From UBA7236 sp964463165 (GTDB lineage Bacteria > Bacteroidota > Bacteroidia > Chitinophagales > BACL12), in the NCBI GenBank assembly GCA_964463165.1, contig CAYXBK010000004.1:177474-241473 (forward strand): a stretch of 64,000 nucleotides of DNA, read 5' to 3'. The translations under genes and the position numbers were made by a program. Below, piece after piece: positions 35,248 through 43,376 of this stretch; position 1 is the stretch's first letter; every line of letters starts with the position of its first letter. Under the pieces are notes generated by a model. It did not search any database and was not told the origin of the DNA. It saw only the letters and a program-made list of their open reading frames with translations.

Positions 35248-36117
35248 TCAAATTGTCTTGCGGTAAAATAAGCAAAGCAGGAACTGCAGCAACAACATTC
35301 CGTCCAGCAAACCGAAATACAAAAAATTATCTTTCTTTCTGCTGCGTGTCACCCAGATAACAAGCATTGTAATCAATATGGAAATTGAAACCGGAACGGT
35401 ATAATCAATGAAGCTGTGTAATAACTGCCTTTGCAGATACACATGTAATCCTGCTGAAATAAAAAGTAACAGTGCTGCCAAATTATATGTGTTTTCTTCG
35501 CCCAGATAAACAGGTATCGTTTTCACATTGTTCATTTTATCAATATGCATATCCTTGATATCAAACGGCAGGGTGATCGCAAATGTGAATAAATAATTAG
35601 CGATAAATAGAATAACAACTGGCAGCGTAAAAATCTGATTGCCGGAATTTACCGCAGGCAAAACACTTGAAATATATGCCCATACAAATGCGATGAGGAA
35701 AATCTTTATTATTCCGATATCCCGCAATCTGAATTTTTTACCCAACGGTAAGCCGTAAATTACAGAAATAATTCCCGGGACAAGCAATATAATTTTTAAA
35801 TTAACCGGTAACATAAAATACAATACGAGAATGATCAATAAAGTGCAAATTGTTGCAGCCCGAAACACCTTGATATACCTGAGAAAAAAACTCCACCTTC
35901 TATCGGATTCATATGCTGAAATTCTTTTAACTGCAACTACACGGATGAGCATGTAAGTAAACAATGCAGACGCACCGGTTAACCAGAATAAGATGTCGAT
36001 TTTTATTGCATTTCCAAGAAGAAGATATCCATTGCATAAAAAAGCAAGCGCACAGATCGCAATCAATATATTTGAATAGAGAATCAACTGCACAAACCAA
36101 TTCAACGCTTTCTTCAC
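35248..36117 (-). CDS. degenerate UbiA-like prenyltransferase-fold membrane protein
   Basis: A 289-residue protein with about eight membrane helices. The second UbiA-type acidic motif is seen in FDIKDMHIDKMNNVKTIPVYLG, matching the DxxxD...TxPVxxG pattern of the superfamily. The first Asp-rich motif (NDxxDxxxD) is not seen; the corresponding loop reads RISAYESDRRW. A GTG at 36117 (or TTG at 36138) is the likely start; a longer reading to 36408 would be antisense to rlmI. It might be an inactive or divergent transferase. It is divergent from rlmI with about 34 bases between starts. Confidence 0.55.
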   Translation of the reverse strand: MKKALNWFVQLILYSNILIAICALAFLCNGYLLLGNAIKIDILFWLTGASALFTYMLIRVVAVKRISAYESDRRWSFFLRYIKVFRAATICTLLIILVLYFMLPVNLKIILLVPGIISVIYGLPLGKKFRLRDIGIIKIFLIAFVWAYISSVLPAVNSGNQIFTLPVVILFIANYLFTFAITLPFDIKDMHIDKMNNVKTIPVYLGEENTYNLAALLLFISAGLHVYLQRQLLHSFIDYTVPVSISILITMLVIWVTRSRKKDNFLYFGLLDGMLLLQFLLCLFYRKTI

Positions 36118-36151
36118 TTTGTAGTAATTTTCCGTCAAATTTAAAAAACGA

Positions 36152-37321
36152 ATGGCGAAAATAATTCTTGAACGTGGAAAAGGGAGACGGGTTGAAGGCG
36201 GCCATCCGTGGGTATATGGCAACGAGATCGGCCAAATAGAAGGGAAACCCGTAACAGGTGAAATTGTGGAAGTGTATAATTTCAAAAATGATTTTATCGG
36301 AAAAGGATATATCAATGAACAATCACAGATCACGGTACGGTTACTTACCAGAAATAAAAATGAAATCATAAATAAAGAATTTTTCAGGAAGAAATTACTT
36401 GCATGCAAAGATCACCGTGCATTGCTCGGTTATGACAGAAATTACAGACTTGTTTTCGGCGAAGCAGATTTTTTACCTGCACTTGTGATTGACAAATTAA
36501 ACGATGTATATGTTTTACAAACAGTAAGTGCAGGGATGGATGCATGGAAAAAGGAAATCACTGAAATATTAATGGAAGATTTCAATGCAACAGGTGTTTA
36601 CGAACGCAATGATGTTCCAGTGCGGAAACTGGAAGGCCTTGAAGAAATAAAAGGATTTTTAAGCAAACCCTTTGAAACAAATTTTACAATTGAAGAAAAC
36701 GGAGTGAAATTTAATGTGGATGTTGCCGAAGGACAAAAAACCGGTTTTTTTCTCGATCAGAAAGAAAACAGAAAAGCAATTAAAGAAATTGTGAAAGATG
36801 CAGATGTACTTGATTGTTTTACATACACCGGTTCGTTCGCATTGTTCGCCTCATCATATGGTGCAAAAAATACAACTGCTTTGGATATTTCCGAAGAAGC
36901 GATTTTTCTTGCAAAACAAAATGCGGAATTAAATGCATTTACCAATATTTCATTTGTAACCGGAAATGCATTTGACCTGATGCCTGTCTGGGTGAAAGAA
37001 AATAAATTATTTGATGTGGTTATTCTCGATCCGCCTGCATTTACCAAAAACAGAAAAGGAATCGACAGCGCAACAAAAGGATATAAAGAAATTAATTTGC
37101 GTGGAATGAAACTCGTAAAACCAGGAGGATTTCTCGTTACCTTTTCATGCTCTCATTTTATGACTACCGAATTATTTTCCAATATGATCGCCGAGGCTGC
37201 ACATGATGCAGGCAGAACTATCCGCGAAATTCAATATCTCACACAATCAAAAGACCACCCGGTAATTTGGGGTGTAGACGAAACGCATTATTTAAAAGGT
37301 TTTGTGTTGCAGATGGTGTGA
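36152..37321 (+). CDS. rlmI: 23S rRNA (cytosine) methyltransferase RlmI-like
   Basis: A 389-residue class I SAM methyltransferase. A PUA domain occupies residues 1-80 (ERGKGRRVEGGHPWVYGNEI). The SAM motif is seen in DCFTYTGSFALFASSYGAK, and the catalytic region in ILDPPAFTKNRKG and TFSCSHFMT (catalytic Cys in SCSH). This order is that of RlmI/YccW, which makes m5C1962 in 23S rRNA. Its start lies 34 bases from the divergent UbiA-like gene. Confidence 0.88.
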   Translation: MAKIILERGKGRRVEGGHPWVYGNEIGQIEGKPVTGEIVEVYNFKNDFIGKGYINEQSQITVRLLTRNKNEIINKEFFRKKLLACKDHRALLGYDRNYRLVFGEADFLPALVIDKLNDVYVLQTVSAGMDAWKKEITEILMEDFNATGVYERNDVPVRKLEGLEEIKGFLSKPFETNFTIEENGVKFNVDVAEGQKTGFFLDQKENRKAIKEIVKDADVLDCFTYTGSFALFASSYGAKNTTALDISEEAIFLAKQNAELNAFTNISFVTGNAFDLMPVWVKENKLFDVVILDPPAFTKNRKGIDSATKGYKEINLRGMKLVKPGGFLVTFSCSHFMTTELFSNMIAEAAHDAGRTIREIQYLTQSKDHPVIWGVDETHYLKGFVLQMV

Positions 37322-37453
37322 GTGCTGAGTGCTGAGTGAGGAGTGGTGAGTGGCTGCGCAAGCTACTTTTGCGTCAGCATCCTGATACTTGATACCTTAT
37401 ACTTGATACCTTATTCCTGGCTCCTTTGTTCTAAATTTGTAAAAACAATTCAT

Positions 37454-38290
37454 ATGAAAAATATTTTCTGCATTCTCATCCTGTTGATCACCACACAAAT
37501 CGTACAAGCACAATCTCATAGTTGTTGTTCGGCGCCTGATCAATTTGCATCATTGGGAAATGACCCTGCTTTTGTGATGCAGCATGACGCACCAATTCCG
37601 TTTGAATTTGTTCCCGCAAATGGTGAAATGATCAGTTATGCATGTGAAGATGGAAAAGATGCACATGCTTATGGTATAAAAGCAAAAAATAAATCGAATC
37701 AATATTTGATCGTTGTGCATGAATGGTGGGGATTAAATGAGTACATCAAACAAATGGCGGAGAAATTATATGAAGATCTTGGCGGAAATTTAAATGTAAT
37801 TGCAATTGATTTATACGACGGCCAGGTGGCTACTGAACAGAAGGATGCAAAAACATTTATGCAAAGTTTATCACCGGAAAGAGCAAATGCGATAATACAG
37901 GGTGCAATTCATTACGCAGGAAAAGATGCCGATATTGCAACGATTGGATGGTGTATGGGTGGAGGGTATTCGTTGCAGACTTCCATTCTCGCCGGTACAC
38001 AGGGAATTGCATGTGTGATGTATTACGGATTTCCGGAAACTGATATGGAGAAATTAAAAAAAATAAATGCAGATGTTTTAATGATCTGGGCGAATCAGGA
38101 TAAATGGATCACGAAAGAAGTTGTGGATCAGTTTAAAACAAATATGGAAACTGCAGGAAAAAAACTTGTGGTGAAAGAATATACTGCTGATCATGCATTT
38201 GCAAACCCGAGCAATCCGAAATTCAATGAAGAGGCAATGAAAGAGGCCTATGCTTTATCACTTGAATTTTTAAGATCGAAGTTTAAATGA
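37454..38290 (+). CDS. exported dienelactone hydrolase family protein
   Basis: A 278-residue alpha/beta hydrolase of the dienelactone hydrolase family with a signal peptide (MKNIFCILILLITTQIVQAQ). The catalytic triad is seen: nucleophile C in IGWCMGGGYS, D in VLMIWANQDKW and H in TADHAFANPS. The HEWWGLNEYIKQMAEKL segment near residue 95 is the usual family landmark. Export makes it different from the cytosolic chlorocatechol enzymes; substrate unknown. A strong hairpin at 38313-38354 separates it from the convergent rhodanese gene. Confidence 0.85.
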   Translation: MKNIFCILILLITTQIVQAQSHSCCSAPDQFASLGNDPAFVMQHDAPIPFEFVPANGEMISYACEDGKDAHAYGIKAKNKSNQYLIVVHEWWGLNEYIKQMAEKLYEDLGGNLNVIAIDLYDGQVATEQKDAKTFMQSLSPERANAIIQGAIHYAGKDADIATIGWCMGGGYSLQTSILAGTQGIACVMYYGFPETDMEKLKKINADVLMIWANQDKWITKEVVDQFKTNMETAGKKLVVKEYTADHAFANPSNPKFNEEAMKEAYALSLEFLRSKFK

Positions 38291-38312
38291 TTATATCCCA
38301 CTCATTTTTGTC

Positions 38313-38354
38313 CCACAAAGGCACAAAGGTTAATATTGCTTTGTGCCTTTGTGG
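38313..38354. terminator. bidirectional hairpin terminator
   Basis: A perfect 16-base-pair stem (ccacaaaggcacaaag with ctttgtgcctttgtgg) around a 10-base loop, followed on the plus strand by aatattttt and on the minus strand by an A/T run. It lies between two convergent genes. Confidence 0.7.
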
Positions 38355-38361
38355 AATATTT

Positions 38362-38895
38362 TTACTTAACCACTTCCCCATTCCAACCACTAAAGCCATT
38401 TGCGAGTGTAAACATATTTACAAAACCCGCATCGCTCATGTTTACAAATGCTTTTTCTGATCTCGTACCGGATTTGCAGTAAATTAATGTGAGTTTTTCT
38501 TTATCGAGTTTGGCGATATCCTGAGCGAATGTTGCACCGTTTACATTGATATTGATCGCATTTTTCAAATGGCCCGCAGCAAATTCTTCCGGTGTCCGGA
38601 CATCGATCAGCACAGCGCCTTCCATTTTCATTTTTTCAGCAAAATCTTTATTATCGAGTTTATGATTCGACTGTATCGTTGCTGTTTGCTGGATTTGGGG
38701 TGATGTAGAAATTACCGGCTCTTTACCCGAATCAGCACAGCCTGAAGTCACCAGCATCAAACCAACTAAAGCACCTGTAAATGCAGAAGCATATTTATTC
38801 CGAACAATCGCGCAGGTTCCGATTCTGCATCCAATATATTTTGCGTATAAGAATCCGATCAGGGCGCCTGAAATAACAGCGGCAAATAATTCCAT
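38362..38895 (-). CDS. DUF6132-like membrane domain fused to a rhodanese
   Basis: A 177-residue protein in two parts. Residues 1-50 hold two short membrane helices (FAAVISGALIGFLYAKYIG and SAFTGALVGLMLVTSG) around a Cys-containing loop (CRIGTC), as in DUF6132 proteins. From about residue 78 a rhodanese domain follows (VLIDVRTPEEFAAGHLKNAI) with the active-site loop YCKSGTRS, so the catalytic cysteine is present. The rhodanese would act in the periplasm or cytosol next to the membrane, depending on topology. Sulfur transfer from thiosulfate or a persulfide is the family role. Confidence 0.75.
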   Translation of the reverse strand: MELFAAVISGALIGFLYAKYIGCRIGTCAIVRNKYASAFTGALVGLMLVTSGCADSGKEPVISTSPQIQQTATIQSNHKLDNKDFAEKMKMEGAVLIDVRTPEEFAAGHLKNAININVNGATFAQDIAKLDKEKLTLIYCKSGTRSEKAFVNMSDAGFVNMFTLANGFSGWNGEVVK

Positions 38896-38964
38896 ATTGT
38901 ATTAATTTATTTCGAAGATCAAAGATAGGGTGGTAATTTATTTAAAAAGGTGATCAATATCACA

Positions 38965-39561
38965 TCAGTGCTTAACAAATTCAAAAAATAATTCGTTGCC
39001 CCTTCTTTTTTCAATAGAATTATAACAATCTTCCAGTTTCTTTATTTGAAATAATTCTGAAAACAGATAATTGTATTCTTCTTTCGAACCGCCGAATGGC
39101 GGGCCAGGGTTTTCGAATTCAGTTTTAAATAAGACACCAGCCAGTTTCCCGCCGGCAGTAATGATTTCATGCATATGCTGCACATATTCTTCTCGCAAAG
39201 TCCTGTCGATCGCACAAAAAAATGTTTGCTCGACTACAAGATCAAATTTTCCATCAGGTTGAAATGTAAAAAAATCCTGCAGAAGGATTTCAATTTCTTT
39301 CCCGTCATATTCCGCTAATCTTGTGCGCAGATTTTTCACCGGCTCTTCGGAAATATCAATTACGGTTACATCTTTAAATCCATTCTTCATGAGATATTCC
39401 GCTTCATACGAATTTCCGCAACCCGGTATTAAAATCCGGATCGATTTATCTTCCAGCTGATCAAAATACGCTTTTAAAGGAGATGAAATTTCACCGATAT
39501 CCCATCGGGTTTCCCGGTTTTTATAGAGATCATTCCAGTAACTGCTGCCAAGTTCGCTCAT
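38965..39561 (-). CDS. TPMT-type SAM-dependent methyltransferase
   Basis: A 198-residue class I methyltransferase of the thiopurine S-methyltransferase group. Seen: YWNDLYKNRETRWDIG at the start, the SAM-binding ILIPGCGNSYEAEYL, the VIDISEEPVKNL acidic residue, and the FDLVVEQTFFCAIDR motif typical of TPMT-like enzymes. The methyl acceptor could be a thiol, halide or selenium compound and is not predictable. Family length matches. Confidence 0.82.
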   Translation of the reverse strand: MSELGSSYWNDLYKNRETRWDIGEISSPLKAYFDQLEDKSIRILIPGCGNSYEAEYLMKNGFKDVTVIDISEEPVKNLRTRLAEYDGKEIEILLQDFFTFQPDGKFDLVVEQTFFCAIDRTLREEYVQHMHEIITAGGKLAGVLFKTEFENPGPPFGGSKEEYNYLFSELFQIKKLEDCYNSIEKRRGNELFFEFVKH

Positions 39562-39710
39562 AGGATGTTTAAGTGCTGTTTGAAGATCACAAAATTACAA
39601 ATAAGCAATTATTTTAAAAGTCTGTTTCAGTTTCGGGAAATAAATACTGTCCTTATGATTTTTTTAATTCATAAGCGGTTTTTGAAAAATGCGGCCAGCT
39701 ATGAAAATCT

Positions 39711-39741
39711 TTTACTAAATATTGCGGGTTTTGTAATTTTG
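39711..39741 (+). promoter_or_regulatory. candidate promoter for the gene at 39797
   Basis: TTTA at 39711-39714, 19 bases, then TAATTTTG at 39734-39741. The -7 box is a full match and the -33 box is one base off the consensus. The gene starts 56 bases downstream. Confidence 0.4.
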
Positions 39742-39796
39742 AATCCTTTATCTTCGATTGATTAAAAATCATAAACCAATCAATTTTAAAAATTCT

Positions 39797-40681
39797 ATGT
39801 CACGTTTACTCCTTTTAGTTTTTCTATCAAGTGCAATTCATTGTTTTTCACAAACAGATTACTGTCCCGCAGTCCATAAGGCGATACAGGCAGCATCAAC
39901 CAATTTTGAAACATACCAAACCTTTCAATACTACACCCAAAACAGAATAAAGGCTTACGCCGCAGATTTTAGTTTTGAAAGCGGAAGTTCTGGCCATATT
40001 TATCGGGATACAATAAAAAACGAGATCTATTTTTTACAGTTTATCGGCAGCAACCCGAATGCATATAGCGGGATATATGCAGCAATAGAAAAATGCCTGT
40101 TGAATCAAAATGAAAAATGGACAAAGCTGGAAGCTGAAAATAAAAAAGGCGTATTATTTACTTCTGATAAAAGCGGGATAGATATTACATTAATGCAAGG
40201 CCTTGAAACTGTGTCCATTCAAATTGCAAGAGATCCTTCTAAAAATATTTCGGTCATAGGTTCAAATTTTTGTGCAGATCTTAATAAGCTGATCACAACC
40301 TGCAATCTTGATTTTGAGGGTATAAGAACCGGTGAAGGAGAAGAAAGTGTTTTAGGTACCCATTATAAATCAACTATTAAATTGAACAACCGAAATATGA
40401 ATGGAGGCGGGATTGATATTGCCAATGATATTTTTGACAAATCAAAAAAAGCGAATACCTATACTGAAATTTTCAGTGAGGCAGATATTTCATACACAGA
40501 ACTTCTTTCAATTGTGGAGACTTGTCTACCTGCCAGCGAAGGTTGGATTCAATCAGAATCTGTTTATTCAAAAGGAATCATATTTACCAAAAATGAAATC
40601 AGTGTAACCATCTCCACAAAAAAGATTTTCAGTGACGATGAATTGTTCTCACATATTTTGGTGGTGGGGAATGCATTTTAA
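39797..40681 (+). CDS. hypothetical exported protein
   Basis: A 294-residue protein with a signal peptide (MSRLLLLVFLSSAIHCFSQ) and no further helix. The mature part seems to contain two similar halves, each about 130 residues with a pattern of AAIEKCLLN...WTKLEAENKKGVLFTS and VETCLPASEGWIQSE, KGIIFTK; so it may be an internal duplication. No family was recognised. The upstream in-frame TTG at 39758 is unlikely because it would place the signal peptide 13 residues inside. Confidence 0.55.
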   Translation: MSRLLLLVFLSSAIHCFSQTDYCPAVHKAIQAASTNFETYQTFQYYTQNRIKAYAADFSFESGSSGHIYRDTIKNEIYFLQFIGSNPNAYSGIYAAIEKCLLNQNEKWTKLEAENKKGVLFTSDKSGIDITLMQGLETVSIQIARDPSKNISVIGSNFCADLNKLITTCNLDFEGIRTGEGEESVLGTHYKSTIKLNNRNMNGGGIDIANDIFDKSKKANTYTEIFSEADISYTELLSIVETCLPASEGWIQSESVYSKGIIFTKNEISVTISTKKIFSDDELFSHILVVGNAF

Positions 40682-41277
40682 CCTGAAGCAGAACTCCCTG
40701 CGGTCATTCACTTCAGGTTTTCATCCTCCATTATTTGAACATCTATATTTTTATATCCGATTTTTTGAAGAGAATTTGCAAGCATAAGATTAATTGCTTT
40801 CTTACCCATAGTAGTTTTAAAATACTTCTCTCGTTTTTCAGCGTCCTCTTTAAACAAATAGAATTCACAGAAAATAAGTTTTAACGGAGTTCTGTTTCGG
40901 GTGCTGTTGGTTCCGCCGTTATTGTGATTTATAATTCGCTGTTCAATATTGGAAGTATATCCGGTGTATAATTGTTTATCTCTTTCACTGAAAAGAATAT
41001 AAACACAATAAGGAAGTGGCATGCACATAGTTTAAGGGGTTAAGGATATGAAAATTAAGAAAATAATATTTGAATTTATAATCAGCTGAAGAAGTATGCC
41101 CTGAAGCAGAACTCCCTAGTGGAAGTTGACATTTAAGGCAATCGGAGAAGAGATATATTTTTAATCAAGGAAAGTAATTGCCCTGAAGCAGAACTCCCTG
41201 CGGTCAGTTGACATTAATAGGAATTGGAGAAGAGTTTTATCAATTAAGGAAAGATATGTCCCGAAGCAGAACTCCCT
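40682..41277. repeat. array of 'gaagcagaactccct' repeats around the GIY-YIG gene
   Basis: The 15-base word gaagcagaactccct occurs at 40685, 41103, 41185 and 41263. The last three are 82 and 78 bases apart, and the intervening DNA is also similar (gttgacatt, ggagaagag, aaggaaag), so it is a degenerate tandem repeat of about 80 bases. The first copy forms a small hairpin with cttcagg. Confidence 0.75.
40708..41022 (-). CDS. small GIY-YIG nuclease
   Basis: A 104-residue single-domain protein of the YhbQ/UvrC-like GIY-YIG group. Seen: YCVYILFSERDKQLYTGYT, the following R in NIEQRIINHN, and KEDAEKREKYFK with the catalytic Glu. Such short nucleases are common in Bacteroidota and often lie beside repeated DNA. 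Here a tandem repeat and a long hairpin lie directly beside it. Its gene end overlaps the first repeat (40682-40717). Confidence 0.85.
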   Translation of the reverse strand: MPLPYCVYILFSERDKQLYTGYTSNIEQRIINHNNGGTNSTRNRTPLKLIFCEFYLFKEDAEKREKYFKTTMGKKAINLMLANSLQKIGYKNIDVQIMEDENLK

Positions 41278-41296
41278 CCGGTCGTTCGCTACGGGA

Positions 41297-41340
41297 CCAC
41301 CACGAAGCGAAAACCGTCTCGGTTTTCTGCTTCGTGGTGG
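41297..41340. repeat. long hairpin beside the GIY-YIG gene
   Basis: Arms ccaccacgaagcgaaaaccg (41297-41316) and cggttttctgcttcgtggtgg (41320-41340) pair over 20 bases with one bulged base and a three-base loop. No T-run follows, so it is not a simple terminator. Confidence 0.8.
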
Positions 41341-41433
41341 AGTTGGTGGTTCCATTATCGAACTCAATTTTACTGAAAATGAAGAAGTTGCATGAGTTAA
41401 GCCCCTCATTCGCTCATATTCCTCAACTTAATT

Positions 41434-41469
41434 TAAAAAAAATCCCGTAGCTGTGAAAAGTTACGGGAT
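41434..41469 (-). terminator. rho-independent terminator of the gene at 41489
   Basis: On the minus strand the stem atcccgtaa/ttacgggat-type pair (41442-41469) is followed by a T-run (41434-41441). Confidence 0.8.
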
Positions 41470-41488
41470 AGTTAAAGCATTTAACAAT

Positions 41489-41962
41489 TTAAGCAGTTGC
41501 AACTGCGGCAGCAAAACAATTGCTGAAATATCCTTCAATAGCAAAATCGTCCACACACCATTTATGGTTATCCCAATACAGACCCTTTATACAAAGATTG
41601 CCGCTCGGTGCCTTGAACACCGTTCCCCAGAATAAAATAACTCTCAATTCGTCTTTCCAATCCTTTTTCCAGAATTCTGGTATCAGAGACTGATTTTGAA
41701 GAAGATCTTCCAGCGCATTTATGTTGAGGGACTGATCATTATGCAGGGTCTTGTACAAATCATCACCAATCGCATAAGCTCCATCCTGTTGCGATTCAGA
41801 TAACAGGATGTCTACCTTATCAGGGAATGAAACTTTAAGTGTATTACAATGAGATACTATCTCATAAGCACTTCCTAAATGCAGGTTATGCTCCGTTGGA
41901 ATGAGAATGTGGGAAGGTTCCATGTCACGATTTTTGTCAGAAGAATTACGTAATGTGTCCAT
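41489..41962 (-). CDS. hypothetical protein of the island
   Basis: A 157-residue soluble protein without recognised domain. A central WKKDWKDELRVILFWGTVF segment and a C-terminal CVDDFAIEGYFSNCFAAA are its most striking parts. It has its own terminator and a long inverted repeat (42015-42068) upstream, so it appears to be an independently regulated gene. It is divergent from the toxin-like pair at 42281. Confidence 0.5.
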   Translation of the reverse strand: MDTLRNSSDKNRDMEPSHILIPTEHNLHLGSAYEIVSHCNTLKVSFPDKVDILLSESQQDGAYAIGDDLYKTLHNDQSLNINALEDLLQNQSLIPEFWKKDWKDELRVILFWGTVFKAPSGNLCIKGLYWDNHKWCVDDFAIEGYFSNCFAAAVATA

Positions 41963-42014
41963 TTTTAGATGTTTAAAATGTTATAGAATATACCGGACAT
42001 GGGACTAATTACCC

Positions 42015-42068
42015 CTTGCCACAGCGGAAAATTTCCCCAAACGGAGGACTTCTTTCCGCTATGGCAAG
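42015..42068. promoter_or_regulatory. inverted repeat between divergent island genes
   Basis: Arms cttgccacagcggaaa (42015-42030) and tttccgctatggcaag (42053-42068) match at 15 of 16 positions around a 22-base loop. It lies 53 bases upstream of the gene at 41962 and could be an operator or a recombination site. Confidence 0.5.
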
Positions 42069-42280
42069 TGCCAAAAATAGCCTGTTTATAAGGATTTAAG
42101 CCTATTATACTATCTAAAATCTTAAATGTCAATATGCTACACTGCTAATATAAGACCATTAAAAATCCGGTTTTCCATTATGCAAAGTGTAAAAGATTTG
42201 TAAACGCTGTCACCAGAAATGGTGATTTTTCACACAAGTTCTTTATCTAGTTCTTAACTTTCGATTTAAACCTACGAGAT

Positions 42281-42493
42281 ATGCCAATTAAGCTAACCCA
42301 AAATCCTATCCCTGAAATCAACATGAAACAAACTGTTGCTCAAAAAATGAAATACTCATATTTTACGGCAAAAGAGCTTTCAGAATTTTCAGGAGTATGT
42401 GAGCGAATGAATAATGATGAAGATGAATATCATAAAAAACATTCTACAAAACCCACACAGGTAAATTTGACAAATGCCGGAAGCGAAATATAG
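42281..42493 (+). CDS. small protein, possible antitoxin partner
   Basis: A 70-residue soluble, charged protein with no recognised domain. It overlaps the start of the next gene by 20 bases, the usual arrangement of an antitoxin followed by its toxin. That role is inferred only from order, size and overlap. The 42.0-42.28 kb upstream DNA contains an inverted repeat that could be its operator. Confidence 0.4.
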   Translation: MPIKLTQNPIPEINMKQTVAQKMKYSYFTAKELSEFSGVCERMNNDEDEYHKKHSTKPTQVNLTNAGSEI

Positions 42494-43376
42494 CACAGGG
42501 GAAGTTGTTCGTGCTTCATTTCCATACTCGGTTCAAGAAAAAACTTTGCATCAAATACGAAGTGAGGTTGAAGAAAATGAAGATGGGATGTATACGCCGG
42601 CTCAGCAAAAGGTATTGTCGTATTTGCTTTTGTCGATGTCCTATGTAACGGCAGTGCTAGAGGGCAATGCACACTGGCTTAAACTGCCTGATGATTGTAA
42701 TAAAGTCTTTCATAATCATTATGATATCTTTCATACTTTTCTTGAAACCCGCTTTGGAAAATATAAGAAAAGACCAGCTCTTATAATTTCCAATGATCAG
42801 TTTTCAGTGAAGAATCGCAACTATCTTGTTGTTCCCATGTCTCACGCAATTTATAAAAGTGTGGGGCATCAAATGCTAATTCCTGATCATTATTTCACAA
42901 TAAAAATAAATGAAAAGGCTTCCTATTTGAACACAGAGATGATTGAATCAATACCGCAAGATTATATTTTGCAAGGCCTCAGTGCTATCAAGGAAGAATA
43001 CTTTATTAATGATCTCATGCCAAAAATTTTAATGAATTTTGGCAAGAAGAGTCGAAATGTCAATCAGAACTCAGAAATAAAAACTCCCAAAAAAATACTG
43101 CCAACTGAAAAAGTTGTCTTGGATGCAAATAAATATGAGACTTTTAAAAAAGCATATAACAAATCAAAAAAAATAGTACTTGATGGATTGGAATATGCAC
43201 CAGTTTCATCCTTTTTTGATCACATAAGAAACACGGAACCAGATTTTGAATCCGCTGTAAATTCAAAATTAAATATGAATTTTTTAAAGAATTCAAGCAA
43301 ATTTTTTGACCTAAAGTTTAATGAAAATAACTGGTATGTTAAGCTAAAGGAGCATAATTTTGATAAGATTAAATAA
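42474..43376 (+). CDS. MazF/PemK-like toxin with a large insertion
   Basis: A 300-residue protein with the landmarks of the MazF/PemK fold in unusual spacing. Residues 7-19 (STGEVVRASFPYS) match the first strand and loop; residues 98-108 (KKRPALIISND) match the RPALVIS strand; then NYLVVPMSHAI and SYLNTEMIESIPQDYI match the later strands. Between the first two lies an insertion of about 80 residues instead of the usual 10-15, and a C-terminal region of about 100 residues follows. PemK toxins are ribonucleases cutting mRNA; here that is an inference. It overlaps the convergent ATPase gene by 8 bases. Confidence 0.5.
   Translation: MPEAKYSTGEVVRASFPYSVQEKTLHQIRSEVEENEDGMYTPAQQKVLSYLLLSMSYVTAVLEGNAHWLKLPDDCNKVFHNHYDIFHTFLETRFGKYKKRPALIISNDQFSVKNRNYLVVPMSHAIYKSVGHQMLIPDHYFTIKINEKASYLNTEMIESIPQDYILQGLSAIKEEYFINDLMPKILMNFGKKSRNVNQNSEIKTPKKILPTEKVVLDANKYETFKKAYNKSKKIVLDGLEYAPVSSFFDHIRNTEPDFESAVNSKLNMNFLKNSSKFFDLKFNENNWYVKLKEHNFDKIK

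Noticed and set aside
36118..36408. N-terminal extension of the UbiA-like protein
   Set aside because: It would be antisense to the first 85 codons of rlmI and lacks membrane-protein character.
40682..41277. CRISPR array
   Set aside because: Only four copies of a 15-base word, spacing of about 80 bases, similar sequence in between and no cas genes.
41161..41409. Minus-strand open frame across the GIY-YIG repeats
   Set aside because: It translates the hairpin and tandem repeats and has no protein-like pattern.
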